Counted from the first letter of the stretch, positions 1 to 6,775 are shown. The stretch is 6,812 nucleotides of DNA from Tannerella sp. (GCA_031289445.1 JAITPL010000216.1:1-6812); one strand, 5' to 3'. The notes: generated by a model not told the origin, from the letters alone. Translations and numbers: made by a program.

Positions 1-168
1 CTTTGGGATGAGATAATCATAGAAACGGCGCCTTTCTGTTTGCACGATGGAGTGAAATCAGCCCCTATTGGAAACGTAAAAAAACTTAACAGACAAGAGA
101 TACCGTTTTTCGTCAGAGACGGCGAAAAGCGGGCGACAATAACGAAATACGGGCATTTTGCCAAATAA
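1..168 (+). other. Possible 3' end of a truncated upstream reading frame (doubtful)
   Basis: Frame 1 is open from the window edge for 55 codons and ends at a TAA at 166-168. The translation (ending KYGHFAK) resembles no family I recognise. An open run of this length is expected fairly often by chance, and a reverse-strand frame over the same bases is also open to the left edge, so coding status and strand are both unsettled. The AT-rich stretch that follows looks non-coding. Sequence to the left of the window would decide it. Confidence 0.2.
103..132. repeat. Inverted repeat, 10-bp arms
   Basis: The arms CCGTTTTTCG (103-112) and CGAAAAGCGG (123-132) pair over 10 positions, with one G-T wobble, around a 10-base centre. 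Inside it, CGTC (111-114) and GACG (118-121) could form an alternative inner stem. No T-run follows on either strand, so it does not look like an ordinary intrinsic terminator. It may be a chance hairpin or an operator-like site. Confidence 0.35.
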
Positions 169-223
169 ATAAGCAATAGACGAAAAAGTCGATAAACTAA
201 ATTATTATAAAATTCAGGCGAAA

Positions 224-256
224 TTGCCGTAAAGCCAAAATATTTTCTTATTTTTG
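224..256 (+). promoter_or_regulatory. Bacteroidota-type promoter for the DUF6242-like gene
   Basis: TATTTTTG at 249-256 matches the Bacteroidota sigma-70 -7 consensus TAnnTTTG exactly. A TTG at 224-226 lies 22 bp upstream, close to the usual spacing of the -33 element TTTG, so the -33 box is only a partial match. Transcription would start near 260-264, giving a leader of roughly 15-20 bases. That leader is A-rich and has no strong Shine-Dalgarno sequence, as is common in this phylum. Confidence 0.6.
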
Positions 257-278
257 CCGTCTCAAAACCGAAAAATAA

Positions 279-1622
279 ATGAGGAAAAAAAATATTCAAC
301 TCTGGTTATCAGGATGCTTTCTGTTTCTTTTACCGTCTTGCTTGGGCGATAACGAGACAGAAATAGATGACTGGAATCTGGGCAACGCTCAAATAGCGAC
401 GTTCTCACTGTCGAATGACTCGATAGAGGGATTGTCGAGTGTCGTTTTTACTATCGACCAGGTTAACAGCAAGATATTCAACAGGGATTCAATGCCTTAC
501 GGTACGCGGGTTGACAGCTTCGACCGCAAATTGCTTTGCACGCTGACCTTCGAGGTTGGCGCCTACGCGGTGCTGGTAGTGCCGCAAGCATCGGGCGATT
601 CGATATGGGGCGTTACCGATTCGATAGATTTCTCGCAACCTGTTATGATTACAATCTATCCCTATGACGGCATTTCGACAAAGACTTATGAGGCTAAACT
701 GAATATTCATCAGGTCAATCCCGATTCGATGATATGGCAGAAGCGCTCCGACCTGCCGACAGAAACGACGACGGATGATATGAAGGTTATCACCTACATG
801 GATTCCTATTATATGTATTCGCGCAATCAGAACAAATATCACCTGTATAAGGCTGATACTGTGGCTGTTACGGCGTGGGAGGAGCTGTCGCCGACCGACC
901 TTCCCGCTGATGCCGTCATCTCGCAAATGCTTGAGTTTGAGAAACTTCTGTATGTTGCAGGCGAAGACGGCAAGTTATATAGCTCGGCTGAAGGTCAGCA
1001 ATGGACGGAAGTAGCCGGTGCGCCGGAACTTAAATCGCTGCTCGGCATAGTGCCTGACGGAACGGTCAAGAGCGTGTCGGTAATATCGGCAATAGCGACT
1101 GTTGAAGGCTCTTTACACCACGTCGCCATGTCGAAAGACGGACAGTGGACTGTCGGCAAGGCTGTCGAAGCTTCGTTCCCTGTCAGCGGTTTCAGCGCTT
1201 TGAGTTATGAAGCAATGTACTTGCCGCGTTTGATGGCGGTTGGAGGCAGGAACGCGCAAGGCGGATTGTCGAACAAGGCCTGGTCAACAATGGATGGCCT
1301 CGCCTGGACGCCGTTGAGTAACGAGAGACTCACCTTTACCCCCCGCGAAGGCGCATCGGTAGTGAGGTACGACAATGGTTTCTATCTGATTGGGGGCGTG
1401 GACGACTTAGGGCAGGCGTCCGGCGAGATTTACCGTTCGCATGACAGCGGCGTTACGTGGGTTCTCACACAACATGAATTTCCGGAAGAATACGTTCGTC
1501 GAGGTTTTGCTTCGGCGATAGTAAACCACGAAAATTATATACTGCTTTTCGGCGGAAAAGCAGCTCAGAGTACTTATTTCTTTAATGAACTGTGGCAAGG
1601 ACGCCTAAACAGACTGCTATAA
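279..1622 (+). CDS. Exported lipoprotein with Kelch-like beta-propeller, DUF6242-like
   Basis: The 447-residue protein begins with a lipoprotein signal peptide: basic n-region (RKK), hydrophobic core, and lipobox L18-P19-S20-C21, so Cys21 is the likely lipidated residue. The residues after it are acidic (GDNETEIDD), which fits the acidic export signals of surface-exposed Bacteroidota lipoproteins. Residues about 30-145 resemble the N-terminal beta-sandwich region of DUF6242 proteins, with a Q-V-N-x-x-I-x-N-x-D-S-M-P-Y-G stretch and an S-I-D-F-S motif. From about residue 150 the chain looks like a beta-propeller. Kelch-like Gly-Gly pairs occur at 322-323, 372-373 and 425-426, about 50 residues apart as expected for successive blades, along with repeated S-x-D-G-x-x-W type strands. 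The ATG sits just after a consensus promoter in an A-rich leader. Function is unknown. A role in surface binding or envelope assembly is inferred from the propeller and neighbours. Family assignment is from memory of its sequence pattern. Confidence 0.85.
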   Translation: MRKKNIQLWLSGCFLFLLPSCLGDNETEIDDWNLGNAQIATFSLSNDSIEGLSSVVFTIDQVNSKIFNRDSMPYGTRVDSFDRKLLCTLTFEVGAYAVLVVPQASGDSIWGVTDSIDFSQPVMITIYPYDGISTKTYEAKLNIHQVNPDSMIWQKRSDLPTETTTDDMKVITYMDSYYMYSRNQNKYHLYKADTVAVTAWEELSPTDLPADAVISQMLEFEKLLYVAGEDGKLYSSAEGQQWTEVAGAPELKSLLGIVPDGTVKSVSVISAIATVEGSLHHVAMSKDGQWTVGKAVEASFPVSGFSALSYEAMYLPRLMAVGGRNAQGGLSNKAWSTMDGLAWTPLSNERLTFTPREGASVVRYDNGFYLIGGVDDLGQASGEIYRSHDSGVTWVLTQHEFPEEYVRRGFASAIVNHENYILLFGGKAAQSTYFFNELWQGRLNRLL

Positions 1623-1624
1623 AG

Positions 1625-1697
1625 GTAGAAGTTAGAAGAAGGTAGAAGGTAGAAGTTAGAAGGCAGGAAGTAGAAGGCAGAAGGCAGAAGGCAGAAA
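1625..1697 (+). repeat. Purine-rich heptamer tandem repeat, (G/T)(T/C)AGAAG
   Basis: About ten imperfect 7-bp units follow the stop codon of the DUF6242-like gene almost directly. GTAGAAG occurs at 1625, 1642 and 1649, TTAGAAG at 1632 and 1656, and GCAGAAG at 1677 and 1684, with a degenerate GCAGAAA at 1691. Three-base, 8-base and 6-base variants break the phase at 1639, 1663 and 1671. The + strand is almost wholly purine apart from the T or C at unit position 2. No reading frame of interest crosses it. Confidence 0.85.
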
Positions 1698-1829
1698 ATG
1701 GATGAAGCGGGAGATCCTCCTAATTATCAATTATCAATTGTCAATTGTCAATTCAGAGGGCAGAAGGCATAAAGATGGATGAAGCGGAAGAACTCCTAAT
1801 TATCAATTATCAATTGTCAATTATCAATT
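1683..1829 (+). repeat. Direct duplication of a 71-bp composite block
   Basis: Block A (1683-1753) and block B (1759-1829) are near copies, offset by 76 bp. Each runs from the end of a GCAGAAG tract, through a unique core containing ATGGATGAAGCGG and CTCCTAATTATC, into an AATTATC/AATTGTC heptamer tract. They differ by a few substitutions and one compensating pair of single-base indels, and are about 90% identical by eye. Both heptamer families and the core were therefore copied as one unit, after or while the tracts expanded. Confidence 0.8.
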
Positions 1830-1852
1830 TAAGAAGTTGTCAATTGTCAATT
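1722..1852 (+). repeat. AATT(A/G)TC heptamer tracts, three clusters
   Basis: Three clusters of a second, unrelated 7-bp repeat are present. Cluster 1 (1722-1753) is AATTATC x2, AATTGTC x2, then AATT. Cluster 2 (1798-1829) is AATTATC x2, AATTGTC, AATTATC, then AATT. Cluster 3 (1835-1852) is AGTTGTC, AATTGTC, then AATT. Each AATTGTCAATT junction is an inverted repeat about its central T, so the tracts are partly self-complementary. Similar heptamer repeats are known between genes in cyanobacteria, and I recall related tracts in Bacteroidota. This is a resemblance, not a database match. Confidence 0.85.
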
Positions 1853-1896
1853 CATTAAGCCTACAATTTTATGATGTTTTTTGCGTTAAACTAAAC

Positions 1897-2601
1897 ATGA
1901 TGAAGTTATCTCTATTTCAACGGTCGGCGCTTATCGCTCTTCTATGGCTCATGTCGCTGTCGGCTTACGCGCAGGAATACCTCTACGAGATAGGCGGTAT
2001 GTTTGGAGGCGCGTTCTACATGGGTGACGCCAACAAAACGACCCTCTTTGCCGACATGAATCCTGCCGCAGGCGTTATATTTCGCTATAACGCAAACTTC
2101 AGGGTTGCATTTCGAGGCAATCTGTCGTGGGTGCGAGTCTCAGGCTCGACGGCGAGGACCGACAACGTCTTCCCCGACAATATGCAGACGGCGTTCGAGC
2201 GCAACGTGATTGACCTTGGCGGACAGGCGGAGTTTAATTTCTTCCCCTACAGCGACAAGTATAAGTATCTCTACACCAAGCGAATATCGCCTTATATCGC
2301 GGGAGGCTTCGGGCTTTCGGCAGCGCCGGTTGAGGGAGGGATATTTTTCACTCCGCACCTCTCGGCAGGAACAGGAGTGAAGTACAAGCTCAAGAACCGC
2401 ATCAACATTGGCGCCGAGATGTCGGTACGCAAACTGTTTGGCGACGGACTGGATAACAAGCTGTTGAACAACCCTTACGGTATAGGAAGCGACCTGTTTA
2501 AGAACCGCGACTGGTACGTATGGATGAAGTTTTTCATAACCTACGACTTCGGGCTTCGCGACTGCAACTGTAACAAGAAAGAGATAAAAGAAATATATTA
2601 A
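1897..2601 (+). CDS. Outer-membrane beta-barrel protein, DUF6089-like
   Basis: The predicted protein has 234 residues. A signal peptide (basic K3...R9, core to about residue 22, cleavage A-Y-A|Q at 25/26) leads into EYLYEIGGMFGGAFYMGDAN, the hallmark opening of the DUF6089 family of small Bacteroidales outer-membrane barrels. Alternating hydrophobic/polar strands rich in Tyr, Phe and Gly follow, including VIFRYNANFRVAF and an SPYIAGGFGLS strand. A charged tail carries a Cys-x-Cys pair (C223, C225). The start is ATG 1897; ATG 1900 is equally possible. A longer frame from TTG 1837 is rejected because its extra 20 codons come from the heptamer repeat and precede a complete signal peptide. The gene ends 15 bp before uppS with no terminator between, so the two are probably cotranscribed. 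No specific function is known to me. Context suggests envelope biogenesis. Confidence 0.85.
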   Translation: MMKLSLFQRSALIALLWLMSLSAYAQEYLYEIGGMFGGAFYMGDANKTTLFADMNPAAGVIFRYNANFRVAFRGNLSWVRVSGSTARTDNVFPDNMQTAFERNVIDLGGQAEFNFFPYSDKYKYLYTKRISPYIAGGFGLSAAPVEGGIFFTPHLSAGTGVKYKLKNRINIGAEMSVRKLFGDGLDNKLLNNPYGIGSDLFKNRDWYVWMKFFITYDFGLRDCNCNKKEIKEIY

Positions 2602-2616
2602 TATAGACTATATAGA

Positions 2617-3360
2617 ATGTCGATTGAAGAAATAGATAAGAGCAAACTGCCGCAACATATTGCCATCATCATGGATGGTAACGGACGCTGGGCCAAGTCT
2701 CGGGGCGTAGAACGCTACGAGGGGCACAGTGAAGGCGTCGTTTCGGTACGTAAGGTTGTCGAAGCAGCAGTCGCTGTCGGGCTTCGATACCTGACGGTCT
2801 ATACTTTTTCGACGGAAAACTGGAACAGACCCGAAGAGGAAATACGCGCTTTGATGTCGCTTATGGTGGCTGCCATCCACCGCGAGACGCCCGATTTGAT
2901 GCGTAATAACGTCCGTCTGGCCACTATCGGCGACCTGTCGAGACTGCCGGACGAAGTAGCCGCAACCTTGCAGGACTGCATCCTCCAAACGTCCATCAAT
3001 ACAGGCGTTACGCTTATATTGGCGCTCAGTTACTCCTCACGTTGGGAGCTGACCGAGGCGACGCGAAGGATAGCTGCCGAGGTCGCAGCAGGCACATTGG
3101 ATGCGGGAAGCATTGACGAGCAACTGCTCTCGTCCTGCCTGACGACCCGCGACCTGCCTGACCCCGACCTGCTGATACGCACCGGCGGCGAAATGCGGAT
3201 AAGTAACTTCCTGCTCTGGCAGCTGTCTTATGCGGAGTTGTACTTCACCGAGACCTACTGGCCGGACTTCCGCGAGAACGAGTTCTATGAAGCTATTGCG
3301 GTCTATCAGCGTCGAGAGCGCCGTTACGGTATGACAAGCGAGCAATTGATTAAATTATGA
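2617..3360 (+). CDS. uppS: Isoprenyl transferase / undecaprenyl diphosphate synthase
   Basis: This 247-residue cytosolic cis-prenyltransferase adds isopentenyl diphosphate units to farnesyl diphosphate. It makes the undecaprenyl carrier used for peptidoglycan, O-antigen and capsule building blocks. Family motifs are intact and in order. HIAIIMDGNGRWAK (14-27) contains the catalytic Mg-binding Asp20 (Asp26 in E. coli). His37 lies in the Y-E-G-H segment, and TVYTFSTENWNRP spans 60-72. ALSYSSRWEL (136-145) precedes PDPDLLIRTGGE (181-192), where R188 and R194 are the diphosphate-binding arginines. E207 in YAELYF is the conserved acidic residue near the C terminus, followed by a Q-R-R-E-R-R-Y-G ending. 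Length is normal. The ATG places Asp20 at the usual distance from the N terminus; no strong ribosome binding site is seen. Gaps of 15 and 21 bp to its neighbours imply one transcript with the DUF6089-like gene and bamA. Confidence 0.97.
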   Translation: MSIEEIDKSKLPQHIAIIMDGNGRWAKSRGVERYEGHSEGVVSVRKVVEAAVAVGLRYLTVYTFSTENWNRPEEEIRALMSLMVAAIHRETPDLMRNNVRLATIGDLSRLPDEVAATLQDCILQTSINTGVTLILALSYSSRWELTEATRRIAAEVAAGTLDAGSIDEQLLSSCLTTRDLPDPDLLIRTGGEMRISNFLLWQLSYAELYFTETYWPDFRENEFYEAIAVYQRRERRYGMTSEQLIKL

Positions 3361-3381
3361 TTTGAAGAGAAACAACGAGAT

Positions 3382-6195
3382 ATGGATAAAAAAATACAGT
3401 TGATTATTACATTTTTATGCTTTTGTTTTTACGGAAGTTCGCAAGGGATAGACACCGTGCGGCACACCATGCCGGTACTCAAGACGGCGGATACGGTAAA
3501 GATAAACACTGTGCCGCCCCTTACAGGCGTTTCGGTGGCGGATACGGCAAAGATTGCCCCGGAGGATTCGATTCCCGAAAGCGAGATTCCTACTATCGAG
3601 TACACCTTCTCGCAGAAGAAGTACAAGATAGAAAAGATATCCGTTACCGGCGCGACCAACTATGAGGACTATGTGCTGATAGGTTTTTCGGGGCTTGCGG
3701 TGGGCGATGTGGTTACAATCCCCGGCGACGAGATTACGGAGGCTGTCAACCGCTTCTGGAAGCAGGGCTTGTTCTCGGACGTCAAGATTCTGGCTCGACG
3801 CATTGTGGACGACAAGATATGGCTCGAAATCAAGCTCGTACCGCGCCCGCGCATCTACGAGACTATCTTCAACGGAGTGAAGAAAGGCGAGCGCACCGAC
3901 CTCGAAGCCAAGCTCAACCTGCGCAAGGGACACCAGATAACGCCACATATAGTTGACCGCGCTAAAATACTGATAAAGAAATACTTTGAAGAAAAAGGCT
4001 TCAAGAACGTGGACATAGATGTGGTCGAGAAGCCTGTTCCCGGCAAGGAAGACGAAGTAAGCGTCAACTTCAATATCGACAAGCACGAGAAGACCAAGAT
4101 TGAAAAGATATACTTTAACGGCAACTCGCAACTGACTGATTTTAAGCTTCGTAAAGCGATGAAGAAGACCAATGAGGGGTTCAATCTGAGGGAACGCTTC
4201 AGGAACTCGTGGTTGGAGATGTTCAGTACAAAGAAGTTCACCGAGACGGAATATGCGAACGACAAAAAGAACCTCCTTGACAAATATAACGAGTTTGGAT
4301 ACCGCGACGCGGAGATTTTGTCGGACAGCGTGGCTACATTCGACAAAAAGCATGTCAACATCTACCTCAATATCAGCGAAGGCCAACAGTACTATATCAA
4401 GGACATCAGTTTTGTCGGTAACACCAAGTACACATCAGATAAACTGGCCGAGATACTTAACATGAAGCCCGGCGAGGTCTATAACCAGAAGAAGCTGATG
4501 GAACGCATCAGGGAAGACGAGGACGCGATGATTAACGTTTACCAGAACAACGGCTACATGTTCTCGTATGCCGACCCTGTGGAGGTCGATGTAACAGACG
4601 ATTCGATAGCCCTCGAAATACGCATTATAGAAGGCCCGCTGGCTACTATCAACAAGATTGTCATCAACGGCAACGACCGCCTGTATGAGGATATTGTCCG
4701 TCGCGAACTGCGCACCAAGCCCGGCGACCTCTACAGTCGTGAAGATTTGATGCGCTCTCTGCGCGAGCTGGCGCAGATGGGACATTTCGACCCCGAAAAC
4801 ATGAGTCCCGATCTAAATCCCAATCAGGAAAACGGAACTATAGACCTTATCTACAACCTTACCTCCAAGGCCAACGATCAGGTAGAATTTTCGCTCGGCT
4901 GGGGACAAACAGGCGTGATAGGCAAGTTAGGGCTTAAATTCACTAACTTCTCGATGAGAAACCTTATTAACGCCAAAAATATGAGGGGTATCATCCCTCA
5001 AGGCGAAGGGCAGACACTCAATATCAACGGACAGACCAATGCCTCTTATTATCAGGCATACAGCGTATCATTCCTTGATCCGTGGTTTGGCGGCAAACGA
5101 CCCAATTCCCTCTCGCTCAGCGCGTACTTCTCGCGTTACACAGGCGTCAATAACCGCTACTACAGCCAAATGCAAAATGCCTACCTCAGCAGCATGTATA
5201 ACAACTATTACAGCGGCGGATACGGATACGGATATGGCAGCGGCTACGGTAGCGGTTACGGCAGCGGTTACGGCAGCAACTATAGCTACGAGAGCGCCTA
5301 CGACAAAAACAAATACATGCAAATACTCGGCGTATCGGCAGGCTACGGCAAACGCCTCAACTGGCCGGATGACTTCTTCAATTTCATGGCCACGCTGAAC
5401 TATCAGGTGTATATGCTCCAAAACTGGTCAAGCACCTATTATCTGGGCATTTCCGAGAACGGTAACTATCACGACGTCAACCTCGAACTCGCCCTGCAGC
5501 GCAGCTCTATCGACAACCCTCTCTACACCAGGGAAGGCTCGCAGTTCACGCTAACCGGCGCTTTCACCCTCCCTTACTCCCTCTTCGACGGCAAAGACTA
5601 CGCCAATATCACCTCCGAAGCCGAGAAATTCAAGTTTGTCGAATACTACAAAGTAACTTTCAAGGCCAAGAATTTCATCCCTCTGTTTCTGTTGCCGAAG
5701 TATGACGGCCCTCAACGCACGCCGGTACTGATGTCGCGTGCCGAAGTAGGCTGGATAGGCGACTACAACAAGAATAAGAAATCGCCCTTCGGTACGTATT
5801 ATGTGGGTGGCGACGGCATGACAGGCGGCTACTCCTACTATCAGGAAACAGTAGCCCTGCGCGGTTACGACAACGGCTCCATCGCGGGCAACAACCCCTA
5901 TATGTACTCGGCTCGAGCCTACTCGCGCCTCTCACTCGAACTGCGCTACCCGCTCATCCTTGAGCCTTCAAGCACTATCTACGCTCTTATTTTCGGCGAA
6001 GCAGGCAACGCATGGAGCGCAATGAGCGACTACGACCCCTTCAACCTCAAGCGCTCCGCCGGCTTCGGCGTCCGTATCTTCCTCCCGATGATAGGATTGA
6101 TGGGTATCGACTGGGGCTACGGCTTCGACAAGCCTTACGGCTCTACATCACGCAGCGGCGGTAATTTTCACTTCATCCTCGGACAAGAATTTTAA
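3382..6195 (+). CDS. bamA: Outer membrane protein assembly factor BamA
   Basis: This 937-residue Omp85-family protein is the core of the BAM complex and inserts beta-barrel proteins into the outer membrane. A signal peptide (about 1-20, before Q21) is followed by a Thr/Asp/Pro-rich linker (about 22-76) with a small ADTVKI/ADTAKI repeat. Five POTRA domains are recognisable, at roughly 81-157, 158-237, 238-336, 337-419 and 420-498, each with a K-I-x-x-I-x-x-x-G or similar opening strand. The 16-strand barrel spans about 500-937. It holds the diagnostic loop-6 motif L826-R827-G828-Y829 (VRGF in E. coli) and ends in the insertion signal F-H-F-I-L-G-Q-E-F with terminal Phe937. The odd part is a loop at 606-640 rich in Gly, Tyr and Ser, with GSGY units. 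By comparison with E. coli it lies between strands 5 and 6 and would face outward. The gene starts 21 bp after uppS, with a GAAGAG sequence upstream that may help ribosome binding. Confidence 0.96.
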   Translation: MDKKIQLIITFLCFCFYGSSQGIDTVRHTMPVLKTADTVKINTVPPLTGVSVADTAKIAPEDSIPESEIPTIEYTFSQKKYKIEKISVTGATNYEDYVLIGFSGLAVGDVVTIPGDEITEAVNRFWKQGLFSDVKILARRIVDDKIWLEIKLVPRPRIYETIFNGVKKGERTDLEAKLNLRKGHQITPHIVDRAKILIKKYFEEKGFKNVDIDVVEKPVPGKEDEVSVNFNIDKHEKTKIEKIYFNGNSQLTDFKLRKAMKKTNEGFNLRERFRNSWLEMFSTKKFTETEYANDKKNLLDKYNEFGYRDAEILSDSVATFDKKHVNIYLNISEGQQYYIKDISFVGNTKYTSDKLAEILNMKPGEVYNQKKLMERIREDEDAMINVYQNNGYMFSYADPVEVDVTDDSIALEIRIIEGPLATINKIVINGNDRLYEDIVRRELRTKPGDLYSREDLMRSLRELAQMGHFDPENMSPDLNPNQENGTIDLIYNLTSKANDQVEFSLGWGQTGVIGKLGLKFTNFSMRNLINAKNMRGIIPQGEGQTLNINGQTNASYYQAYSVSFLDPWFGGKRPNSLSLSAYFSRYTGVNNRYYSQMQNAYLSSMYNNYYSGGYGYGYGSGYGSGYGSGYGSNYSYESAYDKNKYMQILGVSAGYGKRLNWPDDFFNFMATLNYQVYMLQNWSSTYYLGISENGNYHDVNLELALQRSSIDNPLYTREGSQFTLTGAFTLPYSLFDGKDYANITSEAEKFKFVEYYKVTFKAKNFIPLFLLPKYDGPQRTPVLMSRAEVGWIGDYNKNKKSPFGTYYVGGDGMTGGYSYYQETVALRGYDNGSIAGNNPYMYSARAYSRLSLELRYPLILEPSSTIYALIFGEAGNAWSAMSDYDPFNLKRSAGFGVRIFLPMIGLMGIDWGYGFDKPYGSTSRSGGNFHFILGQEF
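5203..5292 (+). repeat. 12-bp in-frame tandem repeat encoding GSGY within bamA
   Basis: Four 12-base units encode GSGY at residues 619-622 (5236-5247), 623-626 and 627-630, then a diverged GSNY at 631-634. They are preceded by GYGYGY (613-618), with Tyr-rich sequence on both sides. Units differ only at synonymous third positions (GGC/GGT, TAC/TAT), so they are close copies rather than independently arisen codons. Each is a multiple of three, so gain or loss of a unit would keep the BamA frame. Confidence 0.85.
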
Positions 6196-6259
6196 ATCCG
6201 TATAAACCAAATGTTAAAACGGCAGTCTAAGTATATGTAATCAATAAACACGTAAAAGT

Positions 6260-6775
6260 ATGAAAAGGATAATTTTTTTTATGGTATTGTTTTGCTCGAT
6301 GGCAATGACAATGGGAGCGCAGAAATTTGCGCTGATAGACATGGAATATATACTCAAAAATATTCCGGCTTACGAGATGACCAACGAACAGTTGAGTCAA
6401 CTGTCAGAGAAGTGGCAGGCTGAGGTAGAGAAGCTTCAGCAGGAAGCTCAGAACATGTATAAGACCTTCCAAAGCGACCTCGTCTTCCTCTCCGCCGAGA
6501 TGAAAGCCAAACGCGAAGAGGCAATCATCAAGAAAGAACAGGAAGCGCAGGACCTCAAACGCAAGTACTTCGGCGCCGAAGGCGAGCTGTACAAGAAACG
6601 GGAAGCCCTGATGAAACCTATTCAGGATGAAATCTATGAAGCCATCAAAGCCATCTCCGAAGAGAAAGGCTATCAGATGGTCGTCGATAGAGCCTCTGCG
6701 ATGAGCGTCATCTACGCCTCGCCAAAAATTGACATCAGTAACGAAGTTCTGCTGAAATTAGGCTATTCAAAATAA
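6260..6775 (+). CDS. OmpH/Skp-family periplasmic chaperone
   Basis: The 171-residue protein has a signal peptide (MKR, hydrophobic core, cleavage G19-A20|Q21) and a mature part with Skp/OmpH architecture. A short opening strand K-F-A-L-I-D-M-E-Y-I-L (22-32) is followed by I-P-A-Y-E. A long charged helical hairpin follows at about 40-125, rich in Glu, Lys and Gln and with coiled-coil character, and then a closing strand Y-Q-M-V-V-D-R-A (about 138-145). Skp-type trimers hold unfolded outer-membrane proteins in the periplasm and deliver them to BAM, which matches the position 64 bp after bamA. No terminator or consensus promoter is visible in that gap, so cotranscription is likely. Bacteroidales often carry two such genes in tandem, and the second may lie beyond the window. 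The ATG at 6260 gives a full signal peptide. The in-frame ATG at codon 8 would remove its basic end. Confidence 0.92.
   Translation: MKRIIFFMVLFCSMAMTMGAQKFALIDMEYILKNIPAYEMTNEQLSQLSEKWQAEVEKLQQEAQNMYKTFQSDLVFLSAEMKAKREEAIIKKEQEAQDLKRKYFGAEGELYKKREALMKPIQDEIYEAIKAISEEKGYQMVVDRASAMSVIYASPKIDISNEVLLKLGYSK

Noticed and set aside
1..120. Minus-strand gene running off the left edge
   Set aside because: A reverse frame is open to the edge, but it lacks a good start, a -7 element or recognisable protein sequence.
103..132. Intrinsic terminator for an upstream gene
   Set aside because: The stem is not followed by a T-run on either strand and lies inside the only forward open frame of the region.
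285..292. A8 run in the first codons of the DUF6242-like gene as a phase-variation tract
   Set aside because: A-runs after the start codon are the usual outcome of lysine-rich signal peptide n-regions and A-rich translation starts in this phylum; eight bases is not remarkable.
1625..1852. CRISPR array
   Set aside because: Units are 7 bp and contiguous; there are no 23-47 bp repeats separated by unique spacers and no cas genes nearby.
1876..1883. GTTTTTTG as a -7 promoter box for the DUF6089-uppS-bamA operon
   Set aside because: It lacks both the T and A of TAnnTTTG, and no TTTG-like -33 box occurs at the right spacing.
1837..1896. Upstream TTG start extending the DUF6089-like protein by 20 residues
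   Set aside because: The extension is translated from the heptamer repeat, shows no conserved sequence, and would bury a complete signal peptide that begins at 1897/1900.
3415..4386. Long open frame (323 codons) on the minus strand opposite bamA, and others like it
   Set aside because: It lies wholly antisense to a conserved gene with clear POTRA domains, has no recognisable domain, and arises from the codon bias of the sense strand.
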